From NCBI RefSeq assembly GCF_000763885.1, contig NZ_JRKO01000031.1, forward strand, positions 1 through 64,000: a DNA stretch of 64,000 nucleotides, given 5' to 3'. Source of the DNA: Paracoccus versutus (GTDB lineage Bacteria > Pseudomonadota > Alphaproteobacteria > Rhodobacterales > Rhodobacteraceae). The first letter of the stretch is position 1. Each line of letters opens with the position of its first letter. Position numbers and translations under genes: made by a program. The notes under the pieces are model-generated. The model saw nothing but the letters and a program-made list of their open reading frames with translations. It was not told where the DNA came from and did no database searches. This document shows, in pieces, positions 1-9,172 of the stretch.

Positions 1-19
1 AGTCCGGCCCTGCCCTCCA
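1..19 (+). tRNA. 3' end of a tRNA (partial, cut by window edge)
   Basis: The first 19 bases fit positions 58-76 of a tRNA: the last T-loop bases A-G-T, a five-base T-stem strand CCGGC, a seven-base acceptor strand CCTGCCC, discriminator T and an encoded CCA. An intrinsic terminator follows about 20 bases later. A U discriminator is usual for tRNA-Gly and tRNA-Cys, but the anticodon lies outside the window, so the identity stays open. Confidence 0.6.
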
Positions 20-40
20 TAAGATGCCAGACTTCGTCAC

Positions 41-66
41 GCCGCCTTCGGGCGGCCTTTTTCTTT
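41..66 (+). terminator. intrinsic terminator after the partial tRNA
   Basis: A perfect six-pair GCCGCC/GGCGGC stem closes a TTCG tetraloop and is followed by a T-rich tract. It lies just behind the tRNA 3' end and very likely ends that transcript. Confidence 0.85.
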
Positions 67-262
67 GGCCATCACGCAACATTTCGATGGTCAATAATCG
101 CGCGTAGAATGGTCAAAGCGGGAAAACGCGCGATTCTTGGATGAATTGAAATCAATGGGTTATATGTAATGGACCGGTGCGAGTTGGCCATTATTTCAGT
201 GGTTCGACATAGGAACACTGGCTGCGACGGGCCTTCCGTCGTTTTCAGTTGCGAGGTCCACA

Positions 263-415
263 GTGAAACCCCTTATCCCGTTGATCGTCAAAGCGGTTCT
301 GCCGCCCGTCCTCGGTGCGGCTGGTGCCGTGGCCGCGACCATGTTCCCGGCCTATCATGCCGCCGTCTGTGGCGGTGTTGTCCTTCCCGGCATCTCCTTC
401 CCACTCGGGGGCTGA
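263..415 (+). CDS. small hydrophobic protein, unknown function
   Basis: A 50-codon frame opens with GTG seven bases behind a GAGG ribosome-binding site and ends one base before the ATG of the next small gene, so translation of the two is probably coupled. The product begins Val/Met-Lys-Pro-Leu-Ile-Pro and is almost entirely Ala, Val, Leu, Gly and Pro. It could form one membrane segment (about residues 4-30) followed by a short tail with one Cys. It was not matched to a family. Small size, hydrophobicity and coupling would suit a holin-like or toxin-like peptide, but that is inference only. Confidence 0.45.
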   Translation: MKPLIPLIVKAVLPPVLGAAGAVAATMFPAYHAAVCGGVVLPGISFPLGG

Positions 416-416
416 C

Positions 417-629
417 ATGCGTCGTGGTCGTGTCTTTGCGCCACAGTCGGTGTCGAGCTACGAGGAAGCGCAAGCGTGGCTGTGGGGCCATTCCCGTGTC
501 GAGGAATGGCTCTTTGATCCCGACGCGGTATTGCCTCCCGAGGCGATGCTTGTCTGCGCCGTTTATTGGGTCTCTCCCGCCCAGCTTTCCCGCGATCTGC
601 GCAAGACGTGGAATCAGGTCGCGGGTTAA
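417..629 (+). CDS. 70-residue protein, unknown function
   Basis: The ATG follows a GGGGG tract and sits two bases behind the stop of the hydrophobic small gene. The product is soluble and amphipathic, with a conserved-looking core of SSYEEAQAWLWGHSRVEEWLF, then a Pro-rich turn, then a helix ending in RDLRKTWNQV. No family was recognised. Its stop codon overlaps, on the opposite strand, the premature stop of the broken TonB receptor by two bases, so the two were brought together by the rearrangement that truncated the receptor. Confidence 0.45.
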   Translation: MRRGRVFAPQSVSSYEEAQAWLWGHSRVEEWLFDPDAVLPPEAMLVCAVYWVSPAQLSRDLRKTWNQVAG

Positions 630-2212
630 GCAGGCCACAGATACCAGGGATACAGGATGGTCGGGTCGATGCCGTTCAGCGTGTCGAAATTATCCAGCCC
701 CACCATGCCGGGATAAAGCACCTGATCCAGTGAATACATCCACTGATGCGCATTGCTTTCACGCCAATCCGCGCCGATCAGCAGCTTGTGCTGGCGCCCC
801 CACAGGCCAAACTGGCCCTGCAGGCTGAGGTCCGCCGCCTTGGAATGGTTCCCGGTTTCCTCGTAGCGGGAAAAGACACCGGCGAAATTCCCGGTCTCGC
901 GGTCGATCGGCCCGGTCGGGTTGATCCGCATGGTGTCGGATTCGAAACTCTGCCGCATGGCCGAGAGCTTCAGCGTCCAGTCGGGGCTGATCCGATGCTC
1001 GACCGTGGCGAAGACATCCTTGATCCTGTGGTCGACATAGGCCCAGTCGGTGGTCAGCGCCCGGCTGCGATCAATGTCCATAAGCTGGAAATCGTCCCAG
1101 GTCGGTAGCCCCAGAAACCACTTGTTGCCCTTTTGCCGCTGATAGCTGACCCTGGCGCTGACGGTCGTGTCGGGCGTCAGGTCGTATTCCAGCACGCCAT
1201 ACAGGACATGCTTCTTCTCATCGCCCGGGGAGTAGAAGAAGTCCCGGTCCTGCCAGGCCCCGACCAGGCGACCGCGCAGCGCGCCGTCGCGGGTCAGCGG
1301 GCCGCCGATATCGGCCTCGATCCGCCGATTCTGCCAACTGCCATAGGACAGGGCGATGCTGGACTGGAGCCGTTCGGACGGCCGCTTGCGGGCCAGGTTG
1401 ACGCTGCCGCCCGGTTCTCCGCTGCCGGAAAACAGCCCCTCGGCGCCGCGCAGCACCTCGGCGCGATCATGGATCGCCATGTCGAAATCCGGCCGGAAGG
1501 ACGATTCATAGGCCGTGCTCATGCCGTCGATCTGATAGTTGTTGATCTTGAAGCCGCGCGAATAGAACGCGGGGGCGCTGGTCGCCTCTCGCGTTGCGAC
1601 GATGCCGGGCGTCCTGGCCATGGCCTGTTTCATCGTGGTCAGGTTCGGGTCCTCGATCGCCTGCCGCGTGACGACCGTGACCGACTGCGGCACGTCCTTT
1701 AGCGATTGCGCACCGCTGGCGATGCTGGCCTCGCAGGCCCCCTAGGAACCGCTGCCCTCGGTCGCCGCACCGGATGCGTTGAGCGTGATCGTATCCAGCA
1801 GGATCGAGCCGTCCGGCGCCGTCATGCCGGCGGAGGCGGAACGGCCTGAAATGACGACGCTGCGGGGATCGGAAAAGCTGTAATGCAGGCCCGAGCCCGA
1901 CAGCAGCCGCGCCAGCGCCTGTTCCGGTCGCAGGTTGCCCGTAAGGCCCGACGTGCTCTTGCCGGACGTGACGGCATCCAGATAGGAGATCTGGACCCCC
2001 GCCTGCCGTCCCCAGACCATCAGCGCCTGGCTCAGCGGCCCGGCCGGAATCGAGAACTCCACGCTTTGCGCGCTTTCCTGCGCCGATGCCGCTTGGCTGA
2101 TCACGATGGTTCCGCCCGCCAGGACCAGCGTGGAAAGCAACAGTGCCCCCAGCATCCGCGCCGGCCGGATCGCGGTTGGATATAACATTGAATAAACTGA
2201 ACTTTCTGCCAT
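626..2212 (-). pseudogene. FecA-type TonB-dependent siderophore receptor, broken
   Basis: The frame starts at an ATG behind AGGAGAGG and encodes a signal peptide followed by a secretin/TonB N-terminal (STN) signalling domain (about residues 50-105), as in receptors that signal to FecR. An in-frame TAG at 1742-1744 stops translation after residue 156. The same frame then continues through a linker, a plug domain (PQSVTVVTRQ, then YSRGF, GAEGLFSG, GEPGGSVN) and the first part of the beta-barrel. It ends after WYLWPA, about 530 codons in, whereas complete receptors have roughly 750-800 residues. The barrel end and the closing aromatic residue are missing. The fecR-fecI pair lies upstream on the same strand and is intact. 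One base substitution plus a 3' deletion explain the damage. Confidence 0.85.
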
Positions 2213-2348
2213 GGCGAGCCTCTCCTTCGGTCAAATTGGACTGGAGGGTGTGCCGTGCCTTCGCTCGCCGGAGCGCATTGGGTATTGCCCGACCCTATGA
2301 CTGATACAATCGGGCAGGCGATTCATTCGGTCGATTATCGAAAAAAGT

Positions 2349-3302
2349 TCAGACGCTGGAGATGACCGCCAACAGACCCGAGACCCGGCGCAACCGGCCG
2401 CCGGTCGGGCGGACGGCGGCCTCGAGCGCTCGCTCGGGGTCGGAGATGTCGAAAAGGCCGCTGATCCGCGCGCGACCGATCGCAGCGTCCGCGACGATCA
2501 CACGGCCGGGCAACCAGCGTGCGATCCGCGCGACAAGCGTTTCCAGCGGCTCGGCCTCGGCCACGACCATCCCCGTCCGCCAAGCCCCAGCCATGGCCCC
2601 GTCGCGGCTGCCGGTCTCCGGGTGGCCGGTCTCGGTATCCAGACGGATCCAGCGCCCGGCGCCGATACCGTAACGGGATGTGCCGATCAACTCGACCTCG
2701 TCCCTTGCAACGGCAAGGTTGACGACACCCGCATCCTGCGAGACCTCGAAGGATGCCCCTGCCGTCCGCGTCTCGACGCCGCCGTTCAATTCCAGGACGA
2801 AGGGGTGCGTCGGATCGGGTGCGACATCGAACCAGGCCATGCCCCGCAACAGGCGCACGGCGCGGGTTTCGCCATGGTCCGGCATTGCGATGGCACTGGC
2901 CGGACCCAGGGTGATCCGCGTGCCATCGCGCAACTCCATGGGCAGCAATTCGGCCGTGGCGGTCAACTGGTCCGCCTGCAACCGCAATCGCATAGAGGGC
3001 AAGCCCCAGGCACCCAACACTCCAGCCCCCAGGCCGAGCGTCCCCGCAAGCACCAGATTGCGCCGGGTCAGCCGGGGCTTCGCCGGTTCGGCCAAGGCGG
3101 CACCGCTCAACCCATGCGCCTCGGCCACGCACTGCCAGACGCGCTCGTGCTCTGCGCTGCGCCCGCGCCAGGCCGAAATCGTCTGAAGCGTCACAAAGTT
3201 CTCCGGCGCGTTCTGCCGTCGGATCACCAGGTCGATGGCCTCGTCCAGCAGGCGGGATGTCCGGTCGTCCAGTTCCGGCCGTTTCTCGGATGCGGAGGCC
3301 AT
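2349..3302 (-). CDS. FecR-family anti-sigma/sensor protein
   Basis: The 317-residue product would hold or activate the partner ECF sigma factor in response to a FecA-type receptor. An N-terminal cytoplasmic FecR_N domain (about residues 17-65, with the Trp-Arg...His...Trp spacing of the family) precedes one transmembrane segment (about 84-103) and a periplasmic FecR domain. The C-terminus has an STN-like stretch, ISGLFDISDPERALEAA. The ATG follows the fecI stop after one base, so the two are co-transcribed. The cognate receptor gene next door is broken, which leaves this regulator either without a signal source or serving another receptor. Confidence 0.85.
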   Translation of the reverse strand: MASASEKRPELDDRTSRLLDEAIDLVIRRQNAPENFVTLQTISAWRGRSAEHERVWQCVAEAHGLSGAALAEPAKPRLTRRNLVLAGTLGLGAGVLGAWGLPSMRLRLQADQLTATAELLPMELRDGTRITLGPASAIAMPDHGETRAVRLLRGMAWFDVAPDPTHPFVLELNGGVETRTAGASFEVSQDAGVVNLAVARDEVELIGTSRYGIGAGRWIRLDTETGHPETGSRDGAMAGAWRTGMVVAEAEPLETLVARIARWLPGRVIVADAAIGRARISGLFDISDPERALEAAVRPTGGRLRRVSGLLAVISSV

Positions 3303-3303
3303 C

Positions 3304-3807
3304 TTAGAGCCCCCCTGTCCGCAGCACGATCCGGCGATAGGTATCACGGACCAACTCCCATGTGCGGGTTGGGGACAACCCGATCTCCTCGGCGATGCGC
3401 GCGATGGGCCAATTTTCGACCCGATGCAGAAGGAATGCGCACCGCTGGCGTTCCGGCAACTCGGCCAGGACGGCAGCCACCAGCCGCAACTGCTCACGAG
3501 AGGCCAGGATCGTTTCTGCGTCGGGCTCGCGGGCGAGTGCCCGTTGGGCTTCAGATTGCTCCAGCGGCAGCGAAAGCACCAAGGCCTGCCGCTTTGCGTG
3601 GTTGATGCCCAGATTGCGCGCCACTCGGTAAAGATAGGCCCTCGACAGGTAGTCGGAAACATCCTGGGCGGGCCCCCTGGCGATGACCCTCGCGAAGGTG
3701 TCCTGGGTCAGGTCCGCCGCAGCTTCGGCATCCAGCCCGCGCCTGCGCAGCGAGCGTGCGATCCCCGGCGCGTGCCGCCGGAAAAGGCTCTGAAAATCCC
3801 AGGCCAT
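3304..3807 (-). CDS. FecI-like ECF sigma factor
   Basis: The 167-residue protein has sigma region 2 at about residues 8-45 (FRRHAPGIARSLRRRG, then DLTQDTFARV) and region 4 at about 110-155 (LPERQRCAFLLHRVENWPIARIAEEIG). It should redirect RNA polymerase to an iron-uptake receptor promoter under FecR control. The ATG at 3807 was chosen because GGAG lies eight bases upstream; a GTG 21 bases earlier is possible. The upstream side abuts the autotransporter remnant on the other strand. Confidence 0.85.
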   Translation of the reverse strand: MAWDFQSLFRRHAPGIARSLRRRGLDAEAAADLTQDTFARVIARGPAQDVSDYLSRAYLYRVARNLGINHAKRQALVLSLPLEQSEAQRALAREPDAETILASREQLRLVAAVLAELPERQRCAFLLHRVENWPIARIAEEIGLSPTRTWELVRDTYRRIVLRTGGL

Positions 3808-3877
3808 GCCTGTCACTCCAAGCTCCACCGGACGTTACGGTCCATTACGATGCGAAATGACCCTGTGGCTAAGGTAA

Positions 3878-5170
3878 GCCATCGTCAAGACCCAGGGCGG
3901 AACGCTGGTCCTGACCGGGGCCAACACCCATGCCGGCGGCACCAGGATCGAGGACGGCGTGGTCGCGGTCGCTGCCGACGACGCGCTTGGCCAGGCCGGG
4001 GGCGCGTTGACCCAGGACGGCGGCGTCCTGCGCGTGACCGGCGACAGCTACCGGGCCACGGACCGCACCGTCCTGGTGGGCGTCGACGGCGGCGGGTTCG
4101 ACATCGCCGCGGCCGGCCACGTCTTTACCCTGGGCCGGGGCATCCTTGGCGGCGGAGAGCTCTACAAGCTCGGCGCGAGCACGCTGGCGCTGGCCGGCGA
4201 CAATGCGGGCTTCGCCGGCAGCGCCACGGTCACGGATGGCCGGCTGACCGTGGGCGCCGGCGGGCTGGGCGGCCCGATCAGCGTGCAATCGGGCGGGACG
4301 CTGGGCGGCTCGGGCACGCTCGGCGACGCGGGAGCCGCCGTCACCATCGCCGCCCGGGGGCGTCCACGCTCCGGGCGACGGCCTGGGCCGGCAGGCGGTC
4401 CTGGGCGATTATGTCCTGCGCGGCACGCTGCAGATCGACGGCGCCCCGGCGGCGGTGGGCGGGTTGGCGGTGCAAGGCCGCGTCGACATTGCCGGATCGA
4501 CCATCGAGCCTCGCTTCTCGCCCGTTGCGGCCGAGGGCTGGAGCGCGATCGCCCACCCCTATACCATCATCGACAACCAGGGGACCGGCGCCGTAAGCGG
4601 AACCTTCGCCGCGGTGAACAGGAACCTCCTGTTCCTTGACCCGCAGCTGAACCATGCCGGCGGGGACGGCAATGACGTCACGCTGGAGCTGGTGCGAAAC
4701 GACGTCTCCTTCGCATCGCTCGCGCGCACGGCCAACCAGTCCGCGACCGGCCGGGGGATCGATGCCCTGCCCCGCGGCTACGCGGTATGGAACACGGTCG
4801 CGCTGATGAGCGACGAGAATGCGGTGCGCCGCGGGCTGGACCTTCTGTCGGGGGAAATCCATGCCTCGGCGCTGGCCCGGCTGTTCGAGGAGGGCCGTTT
4901 TCCCCGCCTCGCCTTCGCCGACAGGTTCCGCCTTGCGGCCGGCACGGATCCCGGCAGCGCGTTCTGGACGCGGGGCCATGGTCATCGGCCGATCAGGACG
5001 GCGGTCGCAATGCCGCCGCGCTTGAACAGGACAGCGAGGGGCTGCTTCTTGGGCTCGACGGGCCGCTGGACGACTGGCGGGTCGACTTCCAGGCGGGAGA
5101 GAACGGATGCGATGCAGGTCGGGACGGATCGACCGGCCACGGCAGGACGGATCGGGGAAAGGACAAAGGA
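3878..5170 (+). pseudogene. autotransporter fragment with two frameshifts
   Basis: The first part reads as passenger-type beta-helix, with two copies of the autotransporter-associated strand repeat (TLVLTGANTHAGGTRIEDG and STLALAGDNAGFAGSATVTDG). It has no start codon because a TAA precedes the frame. The reading frame shifts near 4355 in a G run, continues through the passenger C-terminus, then shifts back near 4975, where the family's WTRGxG motif introduces the barrel. Only about 40 barrel residues remain before the frame runs into the membrane protease gene. Both ends are missing, so no secreted product is expected. Confidence 0.8.
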
Positions 5171-5983
5171 TTGACTCAGGCTTTTGAGATCGGGGCGCGA
5201 TCCGGCGGGCTCGGCCACCTTGCCGTCGCGCTTTGCGTCGTTGCGGCCTGGCTGGTGTTGACAACCAGCATCGGCCTGATGCCGCGCGATGCCCCGGTTT
5301 CGCTGAAACAGGTGATGACCACCACCCCGGCGTGGAAAAACCTTGCGGCGCTGGCATTCCTGCTGCTTGCCGTGCGGCTGCTGCGCGGGACGGGCCTGGG
5401 GCTGCGGTGGCCCGACTGGCGCACCCTCGGGCGGCTCCTCTGGTTTCCGCTGCATCTTGCCGCCATGGCGGCCCTGGTCGGGGCGGCGGGCCAGGGAATG
5501 CAAGCGGCGGCGATCCATGTGATGGTCAACGTGATCGCCATCGGCATCGCTGAAGAGCTTGCCTTTCGGGGCGTGCTATGGGGCGCGCCGCGCCGGGCGA
5601 TGCCGTTCTGGCCGGCCTTTCTGGCCGTTTCCGGGATTTTCGGAATCGCCCACATGGCCGATGTCGCCGGCACCGGGGACATGCAGGGCGGCATCGTGCA
5701 GTCCGTCGCGGCCGCGCTGTCCGGGACCGGCTGGCTGGCTCTTCGCATCCGGTGCCGGTCGCTTGTCCCGGCGATGGCGCTGCATTGCCTGTGGAACATC
5801 CTGGTCCTCGGCTTCGGCGGCTTCGGCGGCTTCGGCGCGCCGGAAGACCCGGCTGTCGCGTTGCCCTTTCTGCATCGACTGGGCGTTTCCGTGGGCTTCG
5901 TCCTGCCGATGTTTTTCTACGGCCTCTGGCTTGTGCGCAATGAAACGGTGCGCGCCGGCCGGCGCCATGACCAGGGCAGATGA
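5171..5983 (+). CDS. CPBP-family intramembrane metalloprotease
   Basis: This 270-residue membrane protein has the three CPBP (Abi/CAAX protease-like) motifs: EExxxR at Glu128, Glu129 and Arg133; FxxxH ending at His161; and HxxxN at His205 and Asn209. Several hydrophobic helices surround them. Bacterial members act as membrane proteases or bacteriocin self-immunity proteins; the substrate here is unknown. The TTG start is preceded by GGAAAGGA. The frame is continuous with the end of the autotransporter remnant, so the true start could have been altered by that rearrangement. A Gly-Phe-rich stretch (GFGGFGGFG) follows the third motif. Confidence 0.75.
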   Translation: MTQAFEIGARSGGLGHLAVALCVVAAWLVLTTSIGLMPRDAPVSLKQVMTTTPAWKNLAALAFLLLAVRLLRGTGLGLRWPDWRTLGRLLWFPLHLAAMAALVGAAGQGMQAAAIHVMVNVIAIGIAEELAFRGVLWGAPRRAMPFWPAFLAVSGIFGIAHMADVAGTGDMQGGIVQSVAAALSGTGWLALRIRCRSLVPAMALHCLWNILVLGFGGFGGFGAPEDPAVALPFLHRLGVSVGFVLPMFFYGLWLVRNETVRAGRRHDQGR

Positions 5984-6625
5984 TCCGAGTGCAGGTCGCG
6001 GGGCCGACAGGCGCGCCGGGACGACCCGAGCCGGCCGGACGCGCGGATCGCGACCGCCCTGCTGGCGAAAACCGGCACCAGGCCCGACCGCGTCGGGTGC
6101 GGGCGCGGCAACCGCGATGGGCGGACCGCCCGAGACGCTGATCAGGGTTCCCCAGTCGGTTGCCGGCCCCTGCAGAGCCATGCCGTGGACCGCGCCTCGG
6201 CCGCGATGGGCGATACGCCACTGCGCCCGGTGGGGTTTCTGTGCCCGCTTGCGTCGGATTGGCACGCTCTGCCCGGCAGGGAACACCCGCCAGGGCTTGC
6301 AGCCGCGGGATTTGGCAGCGGATTCCAGGGCCACGCCACGCCATCGGAAACGACTAGTCTCTGCCGGTCAGGCCCTTCGGCGCGGGATCCGAGGTGAGGT
6401 TTCCGGGTGCCCATGACGCTGGAATGTGCAGACCTGGTCACGCAGGAAGCTGTGGTGGGATACACCAGCCACCCGGAGACCTGGAGACCTGGAGACCTGG
6501 AGACCTGGAGACTGCGAAAGCCCGGCACGCCTGTCGAGAGGGTTTTCCACCCCGCCATGGGAAAATTTGCCACCTCACGTGGGGAAAGCGCATTGCAGCC
6601 CTTCGGCGCGGCCTGCCCGGAGGGC
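5984..6625. other. 642 bp without a supported gene
   Basis: No frame in this stretch has a convincing start, ribosome-binding site or family motif. It holds an 8-bp tandem repeat (listed separately) and otherwise looks like decayed coding sequence of unknown origin. It lies between the CPBP gene and the 3' end of the DUF1489 gene. Confidence 0.5.
6475..6513. repeat. 8-bp tandem repeat (GGAGACCT), 4.9 copies
   Basis: Four exact copies of GGAGACCT and a final seven-base copy run head to tail. The unit is not a multiple of three, so copy-number changes would shift any reading frame crossing it. No gene is seen across it now. Confidence 0.9.
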
Positions 6626-7048
6626 TCAGCGCAGGCCCATCTCGGCCAGCGCCCTGGCGATTTCGGGGGGCAGGTCCGGCTCGGCCCCGCGGCCTGCCGG
6701 CAGGTCGGGCGGGGCCTCGGCGCCGGGCAGATAGCGCCAGCCCTGGAACGGACGGCGCGGCACGGCCGCGACGCGCACCAGCTCGGGGGCAAGGATCAGC
6801 GCGCAGCGGCGGATGCCGTCCTCGCCCTGCACCTCATGCAGCTCCAGGATGCGCTGGCGGGCCTGCATCACGCCCTTGAACACCCAGTAGATCGAGCCGC
6901 CGTCCAGCAGTTCGGCCTCGCGCTTGGGCCACATGCGGGTGACATGGCGGGCCGGGCCACCGCCGAAACGGTGCTTCTGCCAGGCGGCGAGTTCGGCCGG
7001 ATCGTCGCAGCCGACGCAGAGTTTCATCAGGTTCAGGGACGCGCTCAT
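6626..7048 (-). CDS. DUF1489 family protein
   Basis: The 140-residue protein matches the DUF1489 family, common in Alphaproteobacteria and of unknown function. Recognisable parts are the N-terminal LNLMKLCVG, the central TRMWPKREAELLDGGSIYWVFKG and the C-terminal FQGWRYLPGAEAPPDLP. The length is normal for the family and the frame is intact. It is the first apparently healthy core gene after the decayed region. Confidence 0.85.
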   Translation of the reverse strand: MSASLNLMKLCVGCDDPAELAAWQKHRFGGGPARHVTRMWPKREAELLDGGSIYWVFKGVMQARQRILELHEVQGEDGIRRCALILAPELVRVAAVPRRPFQGWRYLPGAEAPPDLPAGRGAEPDLPPEIARALAEMGLR

Positions 7049-7269
7049 GTGCCAGATATAGCTCCGTGGCGAGCGGGCGCAATGGACCTGTGCGCCAAGC
7101 CGCCATGACCGCAGCGCAGCGGCCGGGCAAGCAGGACCGGCCCAGCGACGGGCGGGGGCCTGCTGATTTCCCCCGAGGCGATGACCACCCTGCGACAACA
7201 TGGACGCTAGGCCGAATCCGATTCTTTGGCCAGAAAGCGATCATTCAGGAAAAATTTTGCAAAGCAACG

Positions 7270-7396
7270 CAGTCTGGTCCGGTGCAGTCTGGTCCGGTGC
7301 AGTCTGGTCCGGTGCAGTCTGGTCCGGTGCAGTCTGGTCCGGTGCAGTCTGGTCCGGTGCAGTCTGGTCCGGTGCAGTCTGGTCCGGTGCAGTCTG
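7270..7396. repeat. 15-bp tandem array, 8 perfect copies plus a partial
   Basis: The unit CAGTCTGGTCCGGTG is repeated eight times without a single mismatch and ends with a seven-base partial copy. The unit length keeps all reading frames, and none of the six frames has a stop in the array. It lies 40-170 bases upstream of the displaced ribosome-binding site of the carbonic anhydrase remnant, so before the insertion it sat in that gene's promoter or leader. The perfect identity points to recent expansion. Confidence 0.95.
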
Positions 7397-7436
7397 CGCG
7401 CCCGACCTCCTTGGGCTGTGAACCCATGAACACAAC

Positions 7437-7444
7437 GGGAGGAG
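7437..7444 (+). promoter_or_regulatory. ribosome-binding site cut off from its gene by the IS element
   Basis: GGGAGGAG lies directly before the left target duplication. If the element and one 8-bp duplication are removed, this site stands about eight bases before the ATGATG of the carbonic anhydrase remnant, now at 10000. Confidence 0.8.
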
Positions 7445-7447
7445 TAA

Positions 7448-7455
7448 CCTATGAT
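7448..7455. repeat. IS66 target-site duplication, left copy
   Basis: CCTATGAT directly precedes the left terminus of the element and is repeated exactly at 9997-10004. Eight bases is the usual IS66-family duplication length. Confidence 0.95.
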
Positions 7456-7493
7456 GTAACCGTTCGGTTTCTACCGCCTCGGCTTGCCGATGA

Positions 7494-9133
7494 TCAGGCG
7501 GCTGCCTCCCGCGGTGCTGCCGGTGGCGCCCAGTTCCAGGGGAGCAGTTCGTCGAGCCGGTTGATCTTGTGGTCGTGGATGCGGTCCAGGATGTCGGCCA
7601 GATAGGCCTGCGGATCGAGGCCGTTCATCTTGGCCGTCTCGATCAGGGTCATGGCGCGGGCGAGAGTCTCGGCGCCGGTTTCGGCACCCGCGAAGAGCCA
7701 GTTTTTCCTGCCGATTCCAATGGGCCGCAGGGCCCTCTCGGCCGGATTGTTGTCGATGGCAACGCGGCCATCGTCGAGGAACAGGCTGAAGCCCGCGCGG
7801 CGGCTAAGGCCATAGCGGAAGGCCTTCGCGAGATCGCTCTTGCCGGGGAGCCGGCGTAGCTGCACCCCGGACCAGTCGAAGAACGCTTCGACCAGCGGCT
7901 TGCTCAGCGTCTGGCGGGCCGCATGGCGCGCCTTGGCAGTCTGGCCGGTGATGTCGCGCTCGATGTCGTAGAACGCCCCGATCCGATCAAGGGCTGCGCG
8001 GGCGATCTCGGATTTGGTGGATTGCCAGACGTCATGGAAGTCCCGTCGCAGATGCGCCCAGCACGCGGCCTCGCGGAAGCGGGCCGAGCTGCCGTCCGGT
8101 TCGGGAAGGTAGAGCTTGGCGTAGCCCTTGTAGCCATCTGCCTGTAAGGCATGCCGCTGGACCGTCGCAGGTGATGGCGGACATGCTCTTCCTTCCAGTC
8201 CGGCGCGAAGTGACAGGTCACGCCGGGTGGCGCTGAGCCGGACCAGGGCCGCTGATCGCGGACATAGGCCCAGATCCGACCCTTCTTCACCCCCTTGCCG
8301 AGGCCGCGGTCGCGCAAGGACCGGTCGAGCACCCGGATCGGGGTGTCATCGGCATGGAGCAGATCGCTGGCCATCACCGACATCTCGATGCGATCGATCA
8401 GCGGCTGCAGCACCCGCATCGCCCGGCCGCACCAGTCGACCAGAGTGCTGTCGGGGATGTCCGCACCCATGCGGGCGAAGATCTCGTTCTGGCGATACAA
8501 GGGAAGATGATCGTCGAACCTCGAGACCAGCACATGCGCAAGCAGCCCCGCGCCCGCCATGCTGCCGGGGATCGGACGGCTGGGCGCGGGCGGTTGCACC
8601 CTGTGCTCGCAGCGGCGGCAGGACTTCTTGAGCCGGGCGATCTGCACGACCTTCAGCTGCGCCGCAACCAGATCCAGCATCTCGCTGGTGTCTTCGCCCA
8701 CCAGTCGTAGGTCGCCGCCGCAATCGGGGCAGCAGCTGCCGGGGTCGAGTTCCTGACGCTCGCGCGGCGTATCCGCCGAGACCCGCGGGCGGCGGCGTGT
8801 GGGGCGGTCCTCTGTATCGGGCTCGGCGATGGTCTTGACTTCCGGGGCATCCTCGGCGGCGGCCGCGCTGCTTTCGGCTGTCGCGACCATGAGGTCTTCA
8901 AGCGCCAGTTCCAGCTGTGCGATCTCGCGTTCGATCTTCTCCGATGACTGGCCGAAGACCTGCTTGCGCAATTTGGCGATCCGCGCCCGCAGGGTCTGGA
9001 TCAGATGGTCAGGGGCGCGCAGGGTCGCCGATATCTGCGCATTCCCGGCCTGCAAGGCCGCGATCAGCGCCTTCAGAAGCGCAGGATCATCCGGCAGGTG
9101 TTCGGCCATGCTCGACATGCGATCTGATGACAC
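7494..9133 (-). pseudogene. tnpC: IS66 transposase TnpC, frameshifted
   Basis: Read across one frame change, this is a full-length IS66 transposase of about 546 residues. It has an N-terminal leucine-rich region (RIAKLRKQVFGQSSEKIE), a zinc-finger-like CPDCGG, the DDE-type transposase core beginning near the motif HADDTPI, and the C-terminal IS66 element ([18 protein letters not shown]). The frame is lost near 8160, where one T appears to be missing just before the codons for QADGYKGY. Without correction, translation ends at 7904 after unrelated residues. Confidence 0.85.
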
Positions 9134-9172
9134 GGATCGGTCCGAGCAGCCATAAAAACAACGTCTTCCGGT

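Noticed and set aside
2622..3605. Long plus-strand frame opposite fecR-fecI
   Set aside because: It is a mirror of the GC-rich fecR and fecI codons and has no family features.
5984..6625. Several overlapping frames on both strands
   Set aside because: None has a ribosome-binding site or a recognisable motif, and the 8-bp repeat breaks them in all frames.
7270..7396. CRISPR array
   Set aside because: The repeats are contiguous, 15 bp long and without spacers, and no cas gene is nearby.
7066..7605. Open frames running through the 15-bp repeats on both strands
   Set aside because: They are open only because the 15-bp unit has no stop in any frame. They have no ribosome-binding site or family similarity, and they end inside the IS element.
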